Source: Neptuniibacter sp. 1_MG-2023
GTDB taxonomy: Bacteria; Pseudomonadota; Gammaproteobacteria; Pseudomonadales; Balneatricaceae
DNA length: 64,000 bases
Assembly: GCF_030547185.1 (NCBI RefSeq)
Contig: NZ_JAUOQR010000008.1
Span: 87,015-151,014 of the forward strand
Direction of reading: 5' to 3'
Of the stretch, positions 17,195 through 26,540 are shown one piece after another. Made by a program: the position numbers and the translations under genes. Under the pieces are notes generated by a model. The model saw only the letters and a list, made by a program, of their open reading frames with translations, did no database searches and was not told the DNA's origin. How positions within the stretch are numbered: the first letter of the stretch is position 1; the number at the start of each line of letters is the position of its first letter.

Positions 17195-18709
17195 TTATCT
17201 TAATAAAGCCCTAGCAGATACTCGATAGCTCAACGCTTCCAGTAGATGCTTACTCTCCACCTTTTCCGCACCAGCAAGATCCGCAATGGTTCGCGCCACC
17301 CTTAAAACACGATGATACGCACGAGCTGACAACTGTAGTTTCTCCAACGCCTTAGCCAACATATCTTTATCTGAATCACTGATACAACAGATCTGTTCAA
17401 GCTGTTTACCCTCCAACATCTGGTTTGGGTAGCCTTGGCGCTCCATCTGCTGTGATCTTGCAAGAATAACGCGCTCTCTTACCTGCTCACTTGTTTCTTC
17501 AGCATCGGGGTAAGCCATCAGCTCTTTTTGTGACAAGGCTTGAACACTTAACTGCAAGTCAATACGATCCAACAATGGGCCCGATACTCGGGACTGATAA
17601 CGTCGCACTTGATCAGGACTACAGCGGCAACGTTCCGTACCATCATTGTAGTAACCACATGGACAAGGGTTCATTGCGGTAACTAATTGAAATCGAGCAG
17701 GGAACACAGATTGACGAGCGGCGCGAGAGATTAAAATCTCACCAGATTCGATAGGTTCACGCAGTACCTCTAAAACCTTACGACTAAACTCAGGCAGCTC
17801 ATCTAAGAATAAAACACCTTGATGAGCAAGAGAGATCTCACCCGGTTTAGGATTCCCACCCCCGCCCACCAAAGCAACAGAGGATGCAGTGTGGTGTGGC
17901 GCACGAAAAGGGCGCTGACAGATAAGCCCTTCACCGCCACTACGTTGCGCAATCGAATGTATTGATGCCACCTGTAAACGTTCAGATTCTGTCATTTCAG
18001 GTAGCAAGCCGGGCAAACGATTGGCCAACATACTTTTACCGCTACCGGGAGGGCCGACCAATAGTATGTTATGTGAACCTGCCGCCGCGATCTCTAAAGC
18101 CCTTTTCGCTTGAAGCTGCCCCTTAACATCATTCAGATCGGGATAGACTGCACTATATGTATGCGCTCCGGGACTAGCGACCGCACAGCTAATCAATTGC
18201 TCTGCTTTTAAATGGGCACAAACATCCAACAGATGAGAAGCGGGATAAACACTCAACCCTGAGGCAAGCGTTGCATCATCTCCATTTGAAGAAGGAAGAA
18301 ACAAACCCCGACCAGCCCCACGACAAGCCAGTGCTACAGGCAGCACACCCGCAACAGGTCTGAGCTCACCAGAAAGAGCGAGTTCACCAATCAGCTCTTG
18401 GGACTTCAGGGGCTCCACCGGTACTTGGCCACTTGCAGCTAAAATACCAATGGCGACAGCAAGATCGTAACGCCCACCCTCTTTAGGAAGATCTGCAGGC
18501 GCGAGATTTACTGTAATTCTACGTTGAGGAAAGTCATATCCAGAATTTATTAAGGCACTGCGGACCCGTTCTCGACTCTCTTTAACCGCAGTTTCAGGCA
18601 AGCCAACAATGGAGAAACTAGGCAGTCCACCTGAGAGGTGAACTTCCACAGTAACTAGGGGCGCATCAATTCCCACCTGCGCACGGGTATAAACAATCGC
18701 TAATGACAT
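17195..18709 (-). CDS. comM: ComM/YifB-family Mg-chelatase-like AAA+ ATPase
   Basis: A 504-residue protein with the family layout: an N-terminal Lon-protease-like fold (about 1-165, MSLAIVYTRAQVGIDAPLV), a central AAA+ Mg-chelatase domain with Walker A GPPGSGKS (about 217-224) and Walker B GVLFLDELPEF, and a C-terminal Mg-chelatase subdomain. A Cys cluster (CPCGYYND ... CRCSP) typical of the family lies between. ComM is a hexameric helicase that promotes branch migration during natural transformation. Length is normal. It converges with the EAL gene at 15425-17143. Confidence 0.93.
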   Translation of the reverse strand: MSLAIVYTRAQVGIDAPLVTVEVHLSGGLPSFSIVGLPETAVKESRERVRSALINSGYDFPQRRITVNLAPADLPKEGGRYDLAVAIGILAASGQVPVEPLKSQELIGELALSGELRPVAGVLPVALACRGAGRGLFLPSSNGDDATLASGLSVYPASHLLDVCAHLKAEQLISCAVASPGAHTYSAVYPDLNDVKGQLQAKRALEIAAAGSHNILLVGPPGSGKSMLANRLPGLLPEMTESERLQVASIHSIAQRSGGEGLICQRPFRAPHHTASSVALVGGGGNPKPGEISLAHQGVLFLDELPEFSRKVLEVLREPIESGEILISRAARQSVFPARFQLVTAMNPCPCGYYNDGTERCRCSPDQVRRYQSRVSGPLLDRIDLQLSVQALSQKELMAYPDAEETSEQVRERVILARSQQMERQGYPNQMLEGKQLEQICCISDSDKDMLAKALEKLQLSARAYHRVLRVARTIADLAGAEKVESKHLLEALSYRVSARALLR

Positions 18710-18807
18710 AAGCTTCCATCCTTGGAAGAATATTGAAAAAACTAAAGATAACCGCTAAACAGAAACTTGAAAAGGGCCCTTCTTATTCATGATTATTGGA
18801 GGGCCGA

Positions 18808-20454
18808 TTAATGCTCAACAGCCAAATGTTCAAGAAGCTGCTGCAAAGTTAGTGGCATACCAAAATAACGGCCCTGCATTAGCATACAACCTTGCTCTGA
18901 TAACTGTCCTCGCTGACCCTCAGTGCTAACACCATCGGCCAACACTTCAATATCCAGCTTATCCGCAATTTTTAAAACGTTATCAATAATTTTATGGCGC
19001 CCCTCATCACTATTCATCATAGTGACTAGGCCTGCGTCGAGTTTAATAAAATCAGGATCTATATCACGTATTTTCTCCAGAACCGGCGCCTCACAAACGA
19101 ATCCGCTGATGGATAAAAGCGCTTCGCTAGTCAACAGATCAAACAAGGCGCCCTCTTTTTCCAACGCGGTTTGAATATCCACGTCGATCATCACCCGCCC
19201 TATTTGCTGATATTGGCTTAACTGATTAACCCAACGCTGAATGCTTTCTTTGCTCGATAGCTGCTGAGATTCAATGCGAAAAGAGATAAAACGAAGGCTA
19301 GGGAAACGCTCCCAAACTACATCTAAAGAGCGCAGTTCTGAATCGATCCAATGCTCAAATTGTTCGATGGAATCTGAATGTTCCAACAGTGCTGAAAATT
19401 CAGAAAATGGCACTAAGCCTAACTCAGGATGAATCCAACTAGGCCTTGCATGTACAGCCACAACTCGATGACTATAAATACTGTAAATAGGCAGATAGGT
19501 CATCTGGATTTCATGGCTGACAAGCGCAGTCACCAGATCCTCCTCTCGGAGAATCTGAGGGCCTTTGCTTCTCTCCATTAATGCACTATAGGCTCTAAAT
19601 GTGTTCCGCCCACCCTGCTTAGCCGCATACATCGCAACATCTGCTTTTTTAACCAGATCTTTACCCCGCTCTGCATGTTCGGGATAGAGTGATATACCTA
19701 CACTACCACTAATAAAAATCTCTCGATGGTCAACAAACACACCATGGGATAGCTGCTCAACAACCCTTTGTGCCACTTTAACAGCCGCATCCATACCATC
19801 AACAGCCGGTAGCATCATCACGAACTCATCACTACTTAAGCGTGCTAATGCATCTTCATCACGCACCACTGAGCCTAATCTACGTGCGACCTCCTGCAAC
19901 AAATTGTCGCCAACATCGCGCCCTAAATTATCGTTAATCCATTTAAAACGGTCCAAATCAACCAGCATTACAGCCAGCTGTTCATTATCTGCTTTAGATT
20001 TTTCCAGTCGCTTATCCAGTATGCTTTGAAACATCTCCCAATTAAGTAGACGTGTAAGCTCATCATATTGAGGAATTTGTGACGGCGCTTCAGCGCTAGT
20101 TTTTAGCTGACTCATATTAAAAAATTGAGCAATATAACCAACAAACTCATTGTCATTATTGGTTATCTTTATCACATTAAACCAAGCGGGATAAACAGAA
20201 CCATTTTTATGCCTATTAAACAGTTCACCCTGCCATACATGAGTATCATTAAGATCAAGCCAAGCTTGCTCGTAGCTCGTATCTGATAAATTACCCGCAC
20301 CTAAGACGCTCGGTTTCTGACCCACAACCTCATCAAAGCTATAACCGGAAATTTGCTGGAAGGCAGGGTTCACCCGAATAATATTATTATCCCTATCCGT
20401 CACAATCACAGCCTGAGGAGAACATAGAAACAACTGCTGCTCAAAATCTTTCAT
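18808..20454 (-). CDS. PAS-GGDEF-EAL protein with both catalytic sites lost
   Basis: A 548-residue soluble protein: PAS (about 5-115), GGDEF-like (about 125-285) and EAL-like (about 295-545) domains. The cyclase loop is SSDEF near residue 206, but the RDED I-site five residues upstream is intact. In the EAL-like domain the key EALLR motif is replaced by VHARP, the DDFGTGYS region by SISGFVCE, and EGVET by DGVST, so phosphodiesterase activity is very unlikely. The retained I-site suggests a cyclic-di-GMP sensor or a partner of another enzyme. It lies between comM and ubiK on the same strand; spacing is about 100 and 75 bases. Confidence 0.85.
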   Translation of the reverse strand: MKDFEQQLFLCSPQAVIVTDRDNNIIRVNPAFQQISGYSFDEVVGQKPSVLGAGNLSDTSYEQAWLDLNDTHVWQGELFNRHKNGSVYPAWFNVIKITNNDNEFVGYIAQFFNMSQLKTSAEAPSQIPQYDELTRLLNWEMFQSILDKRLEKSKADNEQLAVMLVDLDRFKWINDNLGRDVGDNLLQEVARRLGSVVRDEDALARLSSDEFVMMLPAVDGMDAAVKVAQRVVEQLSHGVFVDHREIFISGSVGISLYPEHAERGKDLVKKADVAMYAAKQGGRNTFRAYSALMERSKGPQILREEDLVTALVSHEIQMTYLPIYSIYSHRVVAVHARPSWIHPELGLVPFSEFSALLEHSDSIEQFEHWIDSELRSLDVVWERFPSLRFISFRIESQQLSSKESIQRWVNQLSQYQQIGRVMIDVDIQTALEKEGALFDLLTSEALLSISGFVCEAPVLEKIRDIDPDFIKLDAGLVTMMNSDEGRHKIIDNVLKIADKLDIEVLADGVSTEGQRGQLSEQGCMLMQGRYFGMPLTLQQLLEHLAVEH

Positions 20455-20529
20455 TATAAAAAACCAACCCCGTCTGGGTTAAATGTAAATGAGATAACAT
20501 GTAAAACGGCTTAACTTTTCTATTTAAGA

Positions 20530-20787
20530 CTACGGCTTTTTCTGTAAGGTTTCGTCTAACGCCTTTAACTGCAATTCTAATGCTTCAACTTTTTCTCTCG
20601 TCCGCAACAAAACCGCTTTTTGCGCATCAAACTCTTCTCTACTGACAATATCCAATCGATCAAACGTACCTTGTAGTAGGGATTTCACCTGCGCCTTAAC
20701 GTTTTCTTGGTCTAGCACTTTCGCTTCACCAGAGAATAACTGAGAAAACTGTTCTGCTAAGCCTTCAATTAAATGTGGCTTGATCAT
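20530..20787 (-). CDS. ubiK: Ubiquinone biosynthesis accessory factor UbiK
   Basis: An 85-residue protein of the YqiC/BMFP family, renamed UbiK. It has an amphipathic N-terminal helix (MIKPHLIEGLAEQF) and a C-terminal trimeric coiled coil (REEFDAQKAVLLRTREKVEAL). UbiK binds UbiJ and is needed for efficient aerobic ubiquinone synthesis. Length matches the family. It is divergent from the P-II/amtB module, and in many gammaproteobacteria this ubiK-glnK-amtB-comM neighbourhood is conserved, which supports the call. Confidence 0.92.
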   Translation of the reverse strand: MIKPHLIEGLAEQFSQLFSGEAKVLDQENVKAQVKSLLQGTFDRLDIVSREEFDAQKAVLLRTREKVEALELQLKALDETLQKKP

Positions 20788-20864
20788 TTTGTACCTCTAA
20801 AATCAGATAAAACACGACTCCAACTATAGCAATAAACCCATAACAAACCAGCCTCTCAAACAAC

Positions 20865-20881
20865 AGCACCATTATGGTGCA
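20865..20881. promoter_or_regulatory. NtrC binding site
   Basis: AGCACCATTATGGTGCA is a 17-bp near-perfect palindrome matching the known NtrC pattern TGCACCA-N3-TGGTGCA at all but the first position. Its centre lies about 140 bases before the transcription start predicted from the sigma-54 promoter, the distance of the strong NtrC sites at glnA. Confidence 0.8.
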
Positions 20882-20986
20882 TCTACAAAAATAGCACTCA
20901 AACAACCGCCCTAAAATATCGCACAAAAATCAACCAAAGACAAAACAAACCAAATAACTAATTGATATTAAAGAGCTTTTAAAACA

Positions 20987-21002
20987 TGGCACATCCTTCG
21001 CT
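20987..21002 (+). promoter_or_regulatory. Sigma-54 promoter of glnK-amtB
   Basis: TGGCAC-N5-TCGCT matches the -24/-12 consensus TGGCAC-N5-TTGCW at all but one position and has the required 10-base spacing between GG and GC. Transcription would start near 21014, giving a leader of about 76 nt. Confidence 0.85.
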
Positions 21003-21041
21003 ATAGTCAGGGCAAGAATTGGTAATTAACTGTTTACTTAG

Positions 21042-21428
<387 letters not shown>

Positions 21429-21464
21429 ACATAGACTTACGATTGCTTCTGGAGGAACCAACCA

Positions 21465-22721
21465 ATGGAAGAACTTTTAAATTCAACAGCTGCTGATGTA
21501 ACTCAGCTGAAGTATGCCCTAGATACTTTCTATTTCTTAGTATGTGGTGCATTGGTCATGTGGATGGCTGCTGGCTTTGCTATGCTGGAATCTGGCCTAG
21601 TACGTGCTAAAAACACCACAGAAATTCTAACTAAAAACGTCGCGTTATACGCGGTGTCATGCATCATGTACTTAGTTTGCGGTTACGCAATCATGTACGG
21701 TGGTGACTACCTACTTTCAGGTATTACTGGTGATGGATTCACTGGCGCTGAAGAACCTGCTACTTACGCTCCATCAGCTGACTTCTTCTTCCAAGTGGTA
21801 TTCGTAGCGACTGCAATGTCTATCGTTTCTGGTGCCGTTGCTGAGCGTATGAAGCTTTGGGCTTTCCTTGCTTTCGCTATCGTAATGACTGGTTTCATCT
21901 ATCCAATGGAAGGTTCTTGGACTTGGGGTGGCAATGCTGTATTCGGCATGTACACGCTTGGCGATCTAGGTTTCTCTGACTTCGCAGGTTCTGGTATCGT
22001 TCACATGGCTGGTGCTGCTGCAGCTCTTGCTGGTGTTCTGGTTCTTGGTGCTCGTAAAGGCAAATACACTAAAGAAGGTGGCGTTAACGCTATCCCTGGT
22101 GCCAACCTTCCTCTAGCTACACTAGGTACATTCATCTTGTGGTTGGGTTGGTTCGGTTTCAACGGTGGTTCTGTACTTGCTACATCCGACGTTGAAAACT
22201 CAAACGCTGTTGCTGTTGTGTTCATGAACACTAACGCAGCTGCTGCCGGCGGTGTTGTTGCTGCGCTAATTGTTGCTCGCCTACTGTTTGGTAAAGCGGA
22301 TCTAACAATGGCACTTAACGGTGCGCTAGCAGGTCTAGTTGCTATCACTGCTGAACCATCAACTCCTTCTGCACTACAAGCTACATTGTTCGGTGCGATG
22401 GGTGGTGTATTAGTAGTATTCAGTATCCTAACACTTGATAAAATGAAGATTGATGACCCAGTCGGTGCAATCTCTGTACACGGTGTTGTAGGTCTTCTAG
22501 GTCTTCTACTAGTACCACTAACTAACGATGGTGCTGCGTTCTCTGGCCAGATCATTGGTGCACTAACTATCTTCGGTTGGGTATTCGGAACAAGCTTGGT
22601 TACTTGGTTTGTAATTAAAGCGGTTATCGGTGTACGTGTAACTGAAGAAGAAGAGTACGAAGGTGTAGATATCTCTGAATGTGGTATGGAAGCATACCCA
22701 GAGTTTACATCTGCTAAGTAA
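21465..22721 (+). CDS. amtB: Ammonium transporter AmtB
   Basis: A 418-residue inner-membrane channel of the Amt/Rh family with about eleven hydrophobic segments. The twin pore histidines lie in SGIVHMAGAAAAL and AISVHGVVGLL, and the FGFNGGS and signature AERMK segments are present. It imports ammonium as NH3 plus H+ and is gated by GlnK. Length is typical for forms without a cleaved leader. A GGAGGA ribosome site precedes the ATG. The gene uses a markedly biased codon set compared with neighbours, as expected of a highly expressed membrane protein. A strong terminator separates it from the second P-II gene. Confidence 0.96.
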   Translation: MEELLNSTAADVTQLKYALDTFYFLVCGALVMWMAAGFAMLESGLVRAKNTTEILTKNVALYAVSCIMYLVCGYAIMYGGDYLLSGITGDGFTGAEEPATYAPSADFFFQVVFVATAMSIVSGAVAERMKLWAFLAFAIVMTGFIYPMEGSWTWGGNAVFGMYTLGDLGFSDFAGSGIVHMAGAAAALAGVLVLGARKGKYTKEGGVNAIPGANLPLATLGTFILWLGWFGFNGGSVLATSDVENSNAVAVVFMNTNAAAAGGVVAALIVARLLFGKADLTMALNGALAGLVAITAEPSTPSALQATLFGAMGGVLVVFSILTLDKMKIDDPVGAISVHGVVGLLGLLLVPLTNDGAAFSGQIIGALTIFGWVFGTSLVTWFVIKAVIGVRVTEEEEYEGVDISECGMEAYPEFTSAK

Positions 22722-22736
22722 TCTATCTCTAGATTG

Positions 22737-22764
22737 AAAAGGGGTGCTTCGGCACCCTTTTTTT
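22737..22764 (+). terminator. Terminator of glnK-amtB
   Basis: GGGTGC-TTCG-GCACCC with a stable tetraloop and seven T residues, 16 bases after the amtB stop. Confidence 0.92.
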
Positions 22765-22868
22765 GTATTATTAACAAGCGCTTTTGAACCCCCTCCTGTA
22801 AATCTGATATACCACTCTGCATTTTTCTAGGTATACTTATCCCCATAGTTCACTGTAGTTAAAACTGC

Positions 22869-22890
22869 TAAGTGTTGAGCTAAACACTTA
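22869..22890. promoter_or_regulatory. Inverted repeat before second P-II gene
   Basis: TAAGTGTT and AACACTTA form a perfect 8-bp inverted repeat with a six-base spacer, ending 28 bases before the start codon. It may be an operator or a leader hairpin. No sigma-54 or NtrC consensus is visible in 22765-22918; TTGAAC and TATACC (22783-22812 region) could be a sigma-70 promoter. Confidence 0.4.
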
Positions 22891-22891
22891 A

Positions 22892-23257
<366 letters not shown>

Positions 23258-23261
23258 AAAC

Positions 23262-23289
23262 AAAAAAGCGCCTAACGGCGCTTTTTTTT
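23262..23289 (+). terminator. Terminator of second P-II gene
   Basis: AGCGCC-TAAC-GGCGCT flanked by A and followed by eight T residues, directly after the stop codon. Confidence 0.9.
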
Positions 23290-23387
23290 ACTAAAAGACA
23301 AAACGCTGAGCCAAATCAAACTATTTAAATGAAATAAAGTTCATTATTTAGTGGTTTTCAGCAAACAATTAAAACAAAAATAATATA

Positions 23388-25511
23388 ATGTCGAAACTAT
23401 TAACATCTAAAAATAACATCAAAATGCTGATCGACTGGTTTAGCCAATCCAGTATCGGTATTTTGTTACTTGATCACTCACTGCAACCGGTGGCGAGTAA
23501 TCCCTACGCGCTCGAACTCATTTGGGGGGCCGCGCAAACAGCCGAGTCAAAAAGTGAATTGCCTCAACTATTTAAACAAAAGATCAAGGCTCATTTAGAC
23601 CGCCTGAAAAATACTGATATTCAACATCACTCCGATTATCAGCTTATAGAGCAATCTAATTCGCCTCCTATTCTACTCAAGATCGAATGTTCTCTAGTCG
23701 AAATAGACCCAACAGAACAAGGCTTTTTCATTACCCTTCGTAATGCGAGTAAAAATGCTCATTTGGCAAGAGAGCTCAAACTGTTTAGGAATGCTGTAGA
23801 AAACACAGGAAGCGCTGTAGTTATTACGAATGCTCAAGGTGAAATAGAGTACGCCAACACTCGTTTCAGCGATATTACCGGTTATAGCTTTCCTGAGATA
23901 CAGGGTAAAAAAACCAGCATTTTACGCTCAGACACAACATCAAAGGGTGCCCATGACAACCTATGGAAAACCATTAGTCGTCATAAAAAATGGCATGGAA
24001 CACTTCTAAATAAACGGAAGGACGGCACTACATATTGGTCTTTACAAAATATATCGCCAATACATGATGAGCTAGGAAATATAACGAACTTTGTCTCAGT
24101 CAGTGAAGATATCTCTAAAATAAAAGAGCATGATCAGCAACTGGAAAAAATGGCTTATTTTGACCCACTCACCAATTTAGGCAATCGTCGAAACTTCAGA
24201 CGAACCCTTGATCAATATCTGCAAAGCCCAGCCAATGATGGCCCCCATGCTCTACTGCTTCTGGATTTAGATCATTTCAAGCAGATAAACGACACTATGG
24301 GTCATGAAGCAGGCGACGCTTTACTGAACACCATCGCCAATAGGCTCTGCTATTGCGTGCCAGATCAGGCCTCTGTCTTTAGATTAGGCGGCGATGAATT
24401 TACCATCATATTCCATGCACTGAATGACCCTAATTTAATTATCCATAATGTAAATGAGATTCTGAGACTCCTCTCACAGCCAGTACAAATAGGCTTCCAT
24501 GATGTGAGAATCACCGTCAGCATAGGGATAACCTTAATTGGTGCCGATAGCCAAGATCCGAGCGACCTGTTAAGAAATGCAGATTTGGCTATGTATCATG
24601 CTAAGCAACTCGGGCGAAACACCTTTGCTTTTTATGAAACACATATGGATGAAAAAGCTCAACGAATACTAAGTATCGAGCACGATTTAAGAAACGCACT
24701 CACAAGCAAGCAATTATCCTTAGTCTACCAACCTCAAGTTGATGGGAAGGATGGGCGAATTTCTGCAATAGAAGCTCTTTTACGCTGGGAACATCCGAGC
24801 AGAGGGACGATTCCACCCGACGAGTTCATTCCCCATGCAGAAGAAACAGGGGCGATTATTCCTATTGGCCGCTGGGTATTACTAGAAGCTTGCAAAGCAG
24901 CCCAGCAGTTGCAAGATGAAGGCTTGCCGCCTTTAAAGGTCTGTGTAAATTTATCCGCCCGACAGTTCGATGATCCCGATCTAATTGAACATATTGAGGA
25001 AGCTATTTATAAATCCGGCTTGGCCTCAGAATGGCTAGAATTAGAGATCACCGAAAGTATGCTAATGCGTGATATGCAGCATGCTATAGAGACACTTAAA
25101 AAAATAAAAATGATGGGTATCAGCTTAGCTATAGATGATTTTGGAACAGGCTATTCATCATTAAGTCATTTAAAGAAAATGCCCGTAGACCTATTAAAAG
25201 TAGACCGCTCTTTCCTACAAGACATCCCTGCCGATAAAGACAATATTGCTATTACATCAACCATTATCGCCATGGCAAAACAACTGGGCTTAAGTGTAGT
25301 AGCAGAAGGCGTAGAAACTAAAGAGCAGATGCTCTTTCTCCAAGGGATAGACTGCAGGATGATGCAAGGGTTCCTATTTAGCCGACCCATCAGTTTTGAA
25401 ACATTCAAAACTCTGTACCAGACCTGTCAGTTTCATTGCGGGATATGCAAAGAATATGAAATATGCACATTAAAACAGGATGCCGAAAAAGGTGTGTCTT
25501 TTCTCAATTAA
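23388..25511 (+). CDS. PAS-GGDEF-EAL protein with C-terminal Cys motif
   Basis: A 707-residue protein with two PAS domains (about 10-120 and 130-250), a GGDEF domain (about 265-425) and an EAL domain (about 435-680). The cyclase loop GGDEF near residue 333 is intact, but no RxxD I-site precedes it (PDQA instead). EALLRWEHP, NLSARQF, EITES, DDFGTGYSSLSHLKKMP and AEGVET are all intact, so it may be bifunctional. Past the EAL fold is an unusual tail with Cys680, Cys684, Cys687 and Cys693, a spacing that could bind zinc or an iron-sulphur cluster. No ribosome site is evident before the ATG. Confidence 0.9.
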   Translation: MSKLLTSKNNIKMLIDWFSQSSIGILLLDHSLQPVASNPYALELIWGAAQTAESKSELPQLFKQKIKAHLDRLKNTDIQHHSDYQLIEQSNSPPILLKIECSLVEIDPTEQGFFITLRNASKNAHLARELKLFRNAVENTGSAVVITNAQGEIEYANTRFSDITGYSFPEIQGKKTSILRSDTTSKGAHDNLWKTISRHKKWHGTLLNKRKDGTTYWSLQNISPIHDELGNITNFVSVSEDISKIKEHDQQLEKMAYFDPLTNLGNRRNFRRTLDQYLQSPANDGPHALLLLDLDHFKQINDTMGHEAGDALLNTIANRLCYCVPDQASVFRLGGDEFTIIFHALNDPNLIIHNVNEILRLLSQPVQIGFHDVRITVSIGITLIGADSQDPSDLLRNADLAMYHAKQLGRNTFAFYETHMDEKAQRILSIEHDLRNALTSKQLSLVYQPQVDGKDGRISAIEALLRWEHPSRGTIPPDEFIPHAEETGAIIPIGRWVLLEACKAAQQLQDEGLPPLKVCVNLSARQFDDPDLIEHIEEAIYKSGLASEWLELEITESMLMRDMQHAIETLKKIKMMGISLAIDDFGTGYSSLSHLKKMPVDLLKVDRSFLQDIPADKDNIAITSTIIAMAKQLGLSVVAEGVETKEQMLFLQGIDCRMMQGFLFSRPISFETFKTLYQTCQFHCGICKEYEICTLKQDAEKGVSFLN

Positions 25512-25673
25512 AAAACGACTAACCGGAAGGCAAAGCCCGTCCTTATTAGAATCAACACTGTTCTCTGTCTGTATATCCTGAGCATATATCCTATAAAAGC
25601 TCGTTTAATATCAGGCCGAACCCAACACCCTCTATGTAGTGGTCTACAATGTTAAATAATATTAATAAATATA

Positions 25674-26477
25674 ATGGCTTTTGAGCGTTTTATGGCTAAA
25701 TTAGTTTTAGGTTATATCTGCCTATTGCTCGCCTTCCCAGCACAGTCGCACACTGCACCACTTGAGTTTAAAACAACTCATTTACCTCCCTTTATGTTCA
25801 CTAGAGATGGAAATGTAGAGGGACCTGGCAAAGAGATTATTGCAGCAGCATGTAAAGCTGAGCAGTTAGCATGTCACTTTGAGATGCTCCCATGGCGACG
25901 TGCCCATCAAGCGGTCAAGAGAGGTACGGCTGACGGTTTATTCCTAGTAGGGAAAAATAGCGATAGAGCAAAATGGCTGTACTTCAGTCCGCCTATTTTA
26001 GAAACAGGTTACGGCTTTTTCTCCCATAGCAGTCTGGATGTAAACTACACCCGCTTAGAGAGCTTAGCGGGTTTATGTGTCGCCGTAAATTCGCCCTCTA
26101 ACATGCTGAATCGTTTAAAAGGCATCAGAGAGGAGATGGTGTCTAGTAACATAGAACCGATTAAAATCATCACTACAACCAACTTCCCTACCGCCATCAA
26201 GATGGTCAATGGTGCCCGATGTGATTTGGTTTTCGGTAACGTAGATGTAGTAAAAACAGTTATCAAAGAACTACAGCTGGCATCTATACGCCCTGCAGGT
26301 TTCTATAAGCATGTTTTCTATTACGTAGGGCTATCAAAAAGCAGATTTTCTAAAGATCTAGTTGATAGGTTCAATCAGCAATTGATGCAACTCTATCAAC
26401 AAGGAAAAATCCAAACGATCTTAAGGCGTTATGATTTAACGCCTGCAGACCTTACGGACACCGATTGGGATTATTGA
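25674..26477 (+). CDS. Periplasmic solute-binding protein, family 3 type
   Basis: A 267-residue secreted protein. Its N-terminus (core LVLGYICLLLAFPAQS) is a signal peptide, and the rest matches the amino-acid-type family 3 binding fold: EFKTTHLPPFMF, a GPGKEIIAAAC first lobe, PWRRAHQAVKRG, and a C-terminal QGKIQTILRRY helix. No permease or ATPase gene is nearby, so it may be an orphan receptor or a component shared with a distant transporter. The ligand is unknown. ATG at 25692, giving a cleaner leader, is an alternative start. It converges with the cpxA-like gene through a small hairpin. Confidence 0.82.
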   Translation: MAFERFMAKLVLGYICLLLAFPAQSHTAPLEFKTTHLPPFMFTRDGNVEGPGKEIIAAACKAEQLACHFEMLPWRRAHQAVKRGTADGLFLVGKNSDRAKWLYFSPPILETGYGFFSHSSLDVNYTRLESLAGLCVAVNSPSNMLNRLKGIREEMVSSNIEPIKIITTTNFPTAIKMVNGARCDLVFGNVDVVKTVIKELQLASIRPAGFYKHVFYYVGLSKSRFSKDLVDRFNQQLMQLYQQGKIQTILRRYDLTPADLTDTDWDY

Positions 26478-26514
26478 GAATCCGATAATCGCCTATAACA
26501 GCGTCCCGTTAAAA

Positions 26515-26532
26515 TTACCTAGTCTTAGGTAA
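26515..26532. terminator. Weak hairpin between binding-protein and cpxA-like genes
   Basis: TTACCTA-GTCT-TAGGTAA forms a 7-bp stem in the convergent gap. On the minus strand TTTT follows, so it may terminate the cpxA-like gene. Confidence 0.4.
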
Positions 26533-26540
26533 ATTATCTT

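Noticed and set aside
22001..22846. A 281-codon minus-strand frame antisense to amtB
   Set aside because: It lies inside amtB, is Pro/Thr/Ala-rich low-complexity as expected of an antisense shadow, and has no ribosome site.
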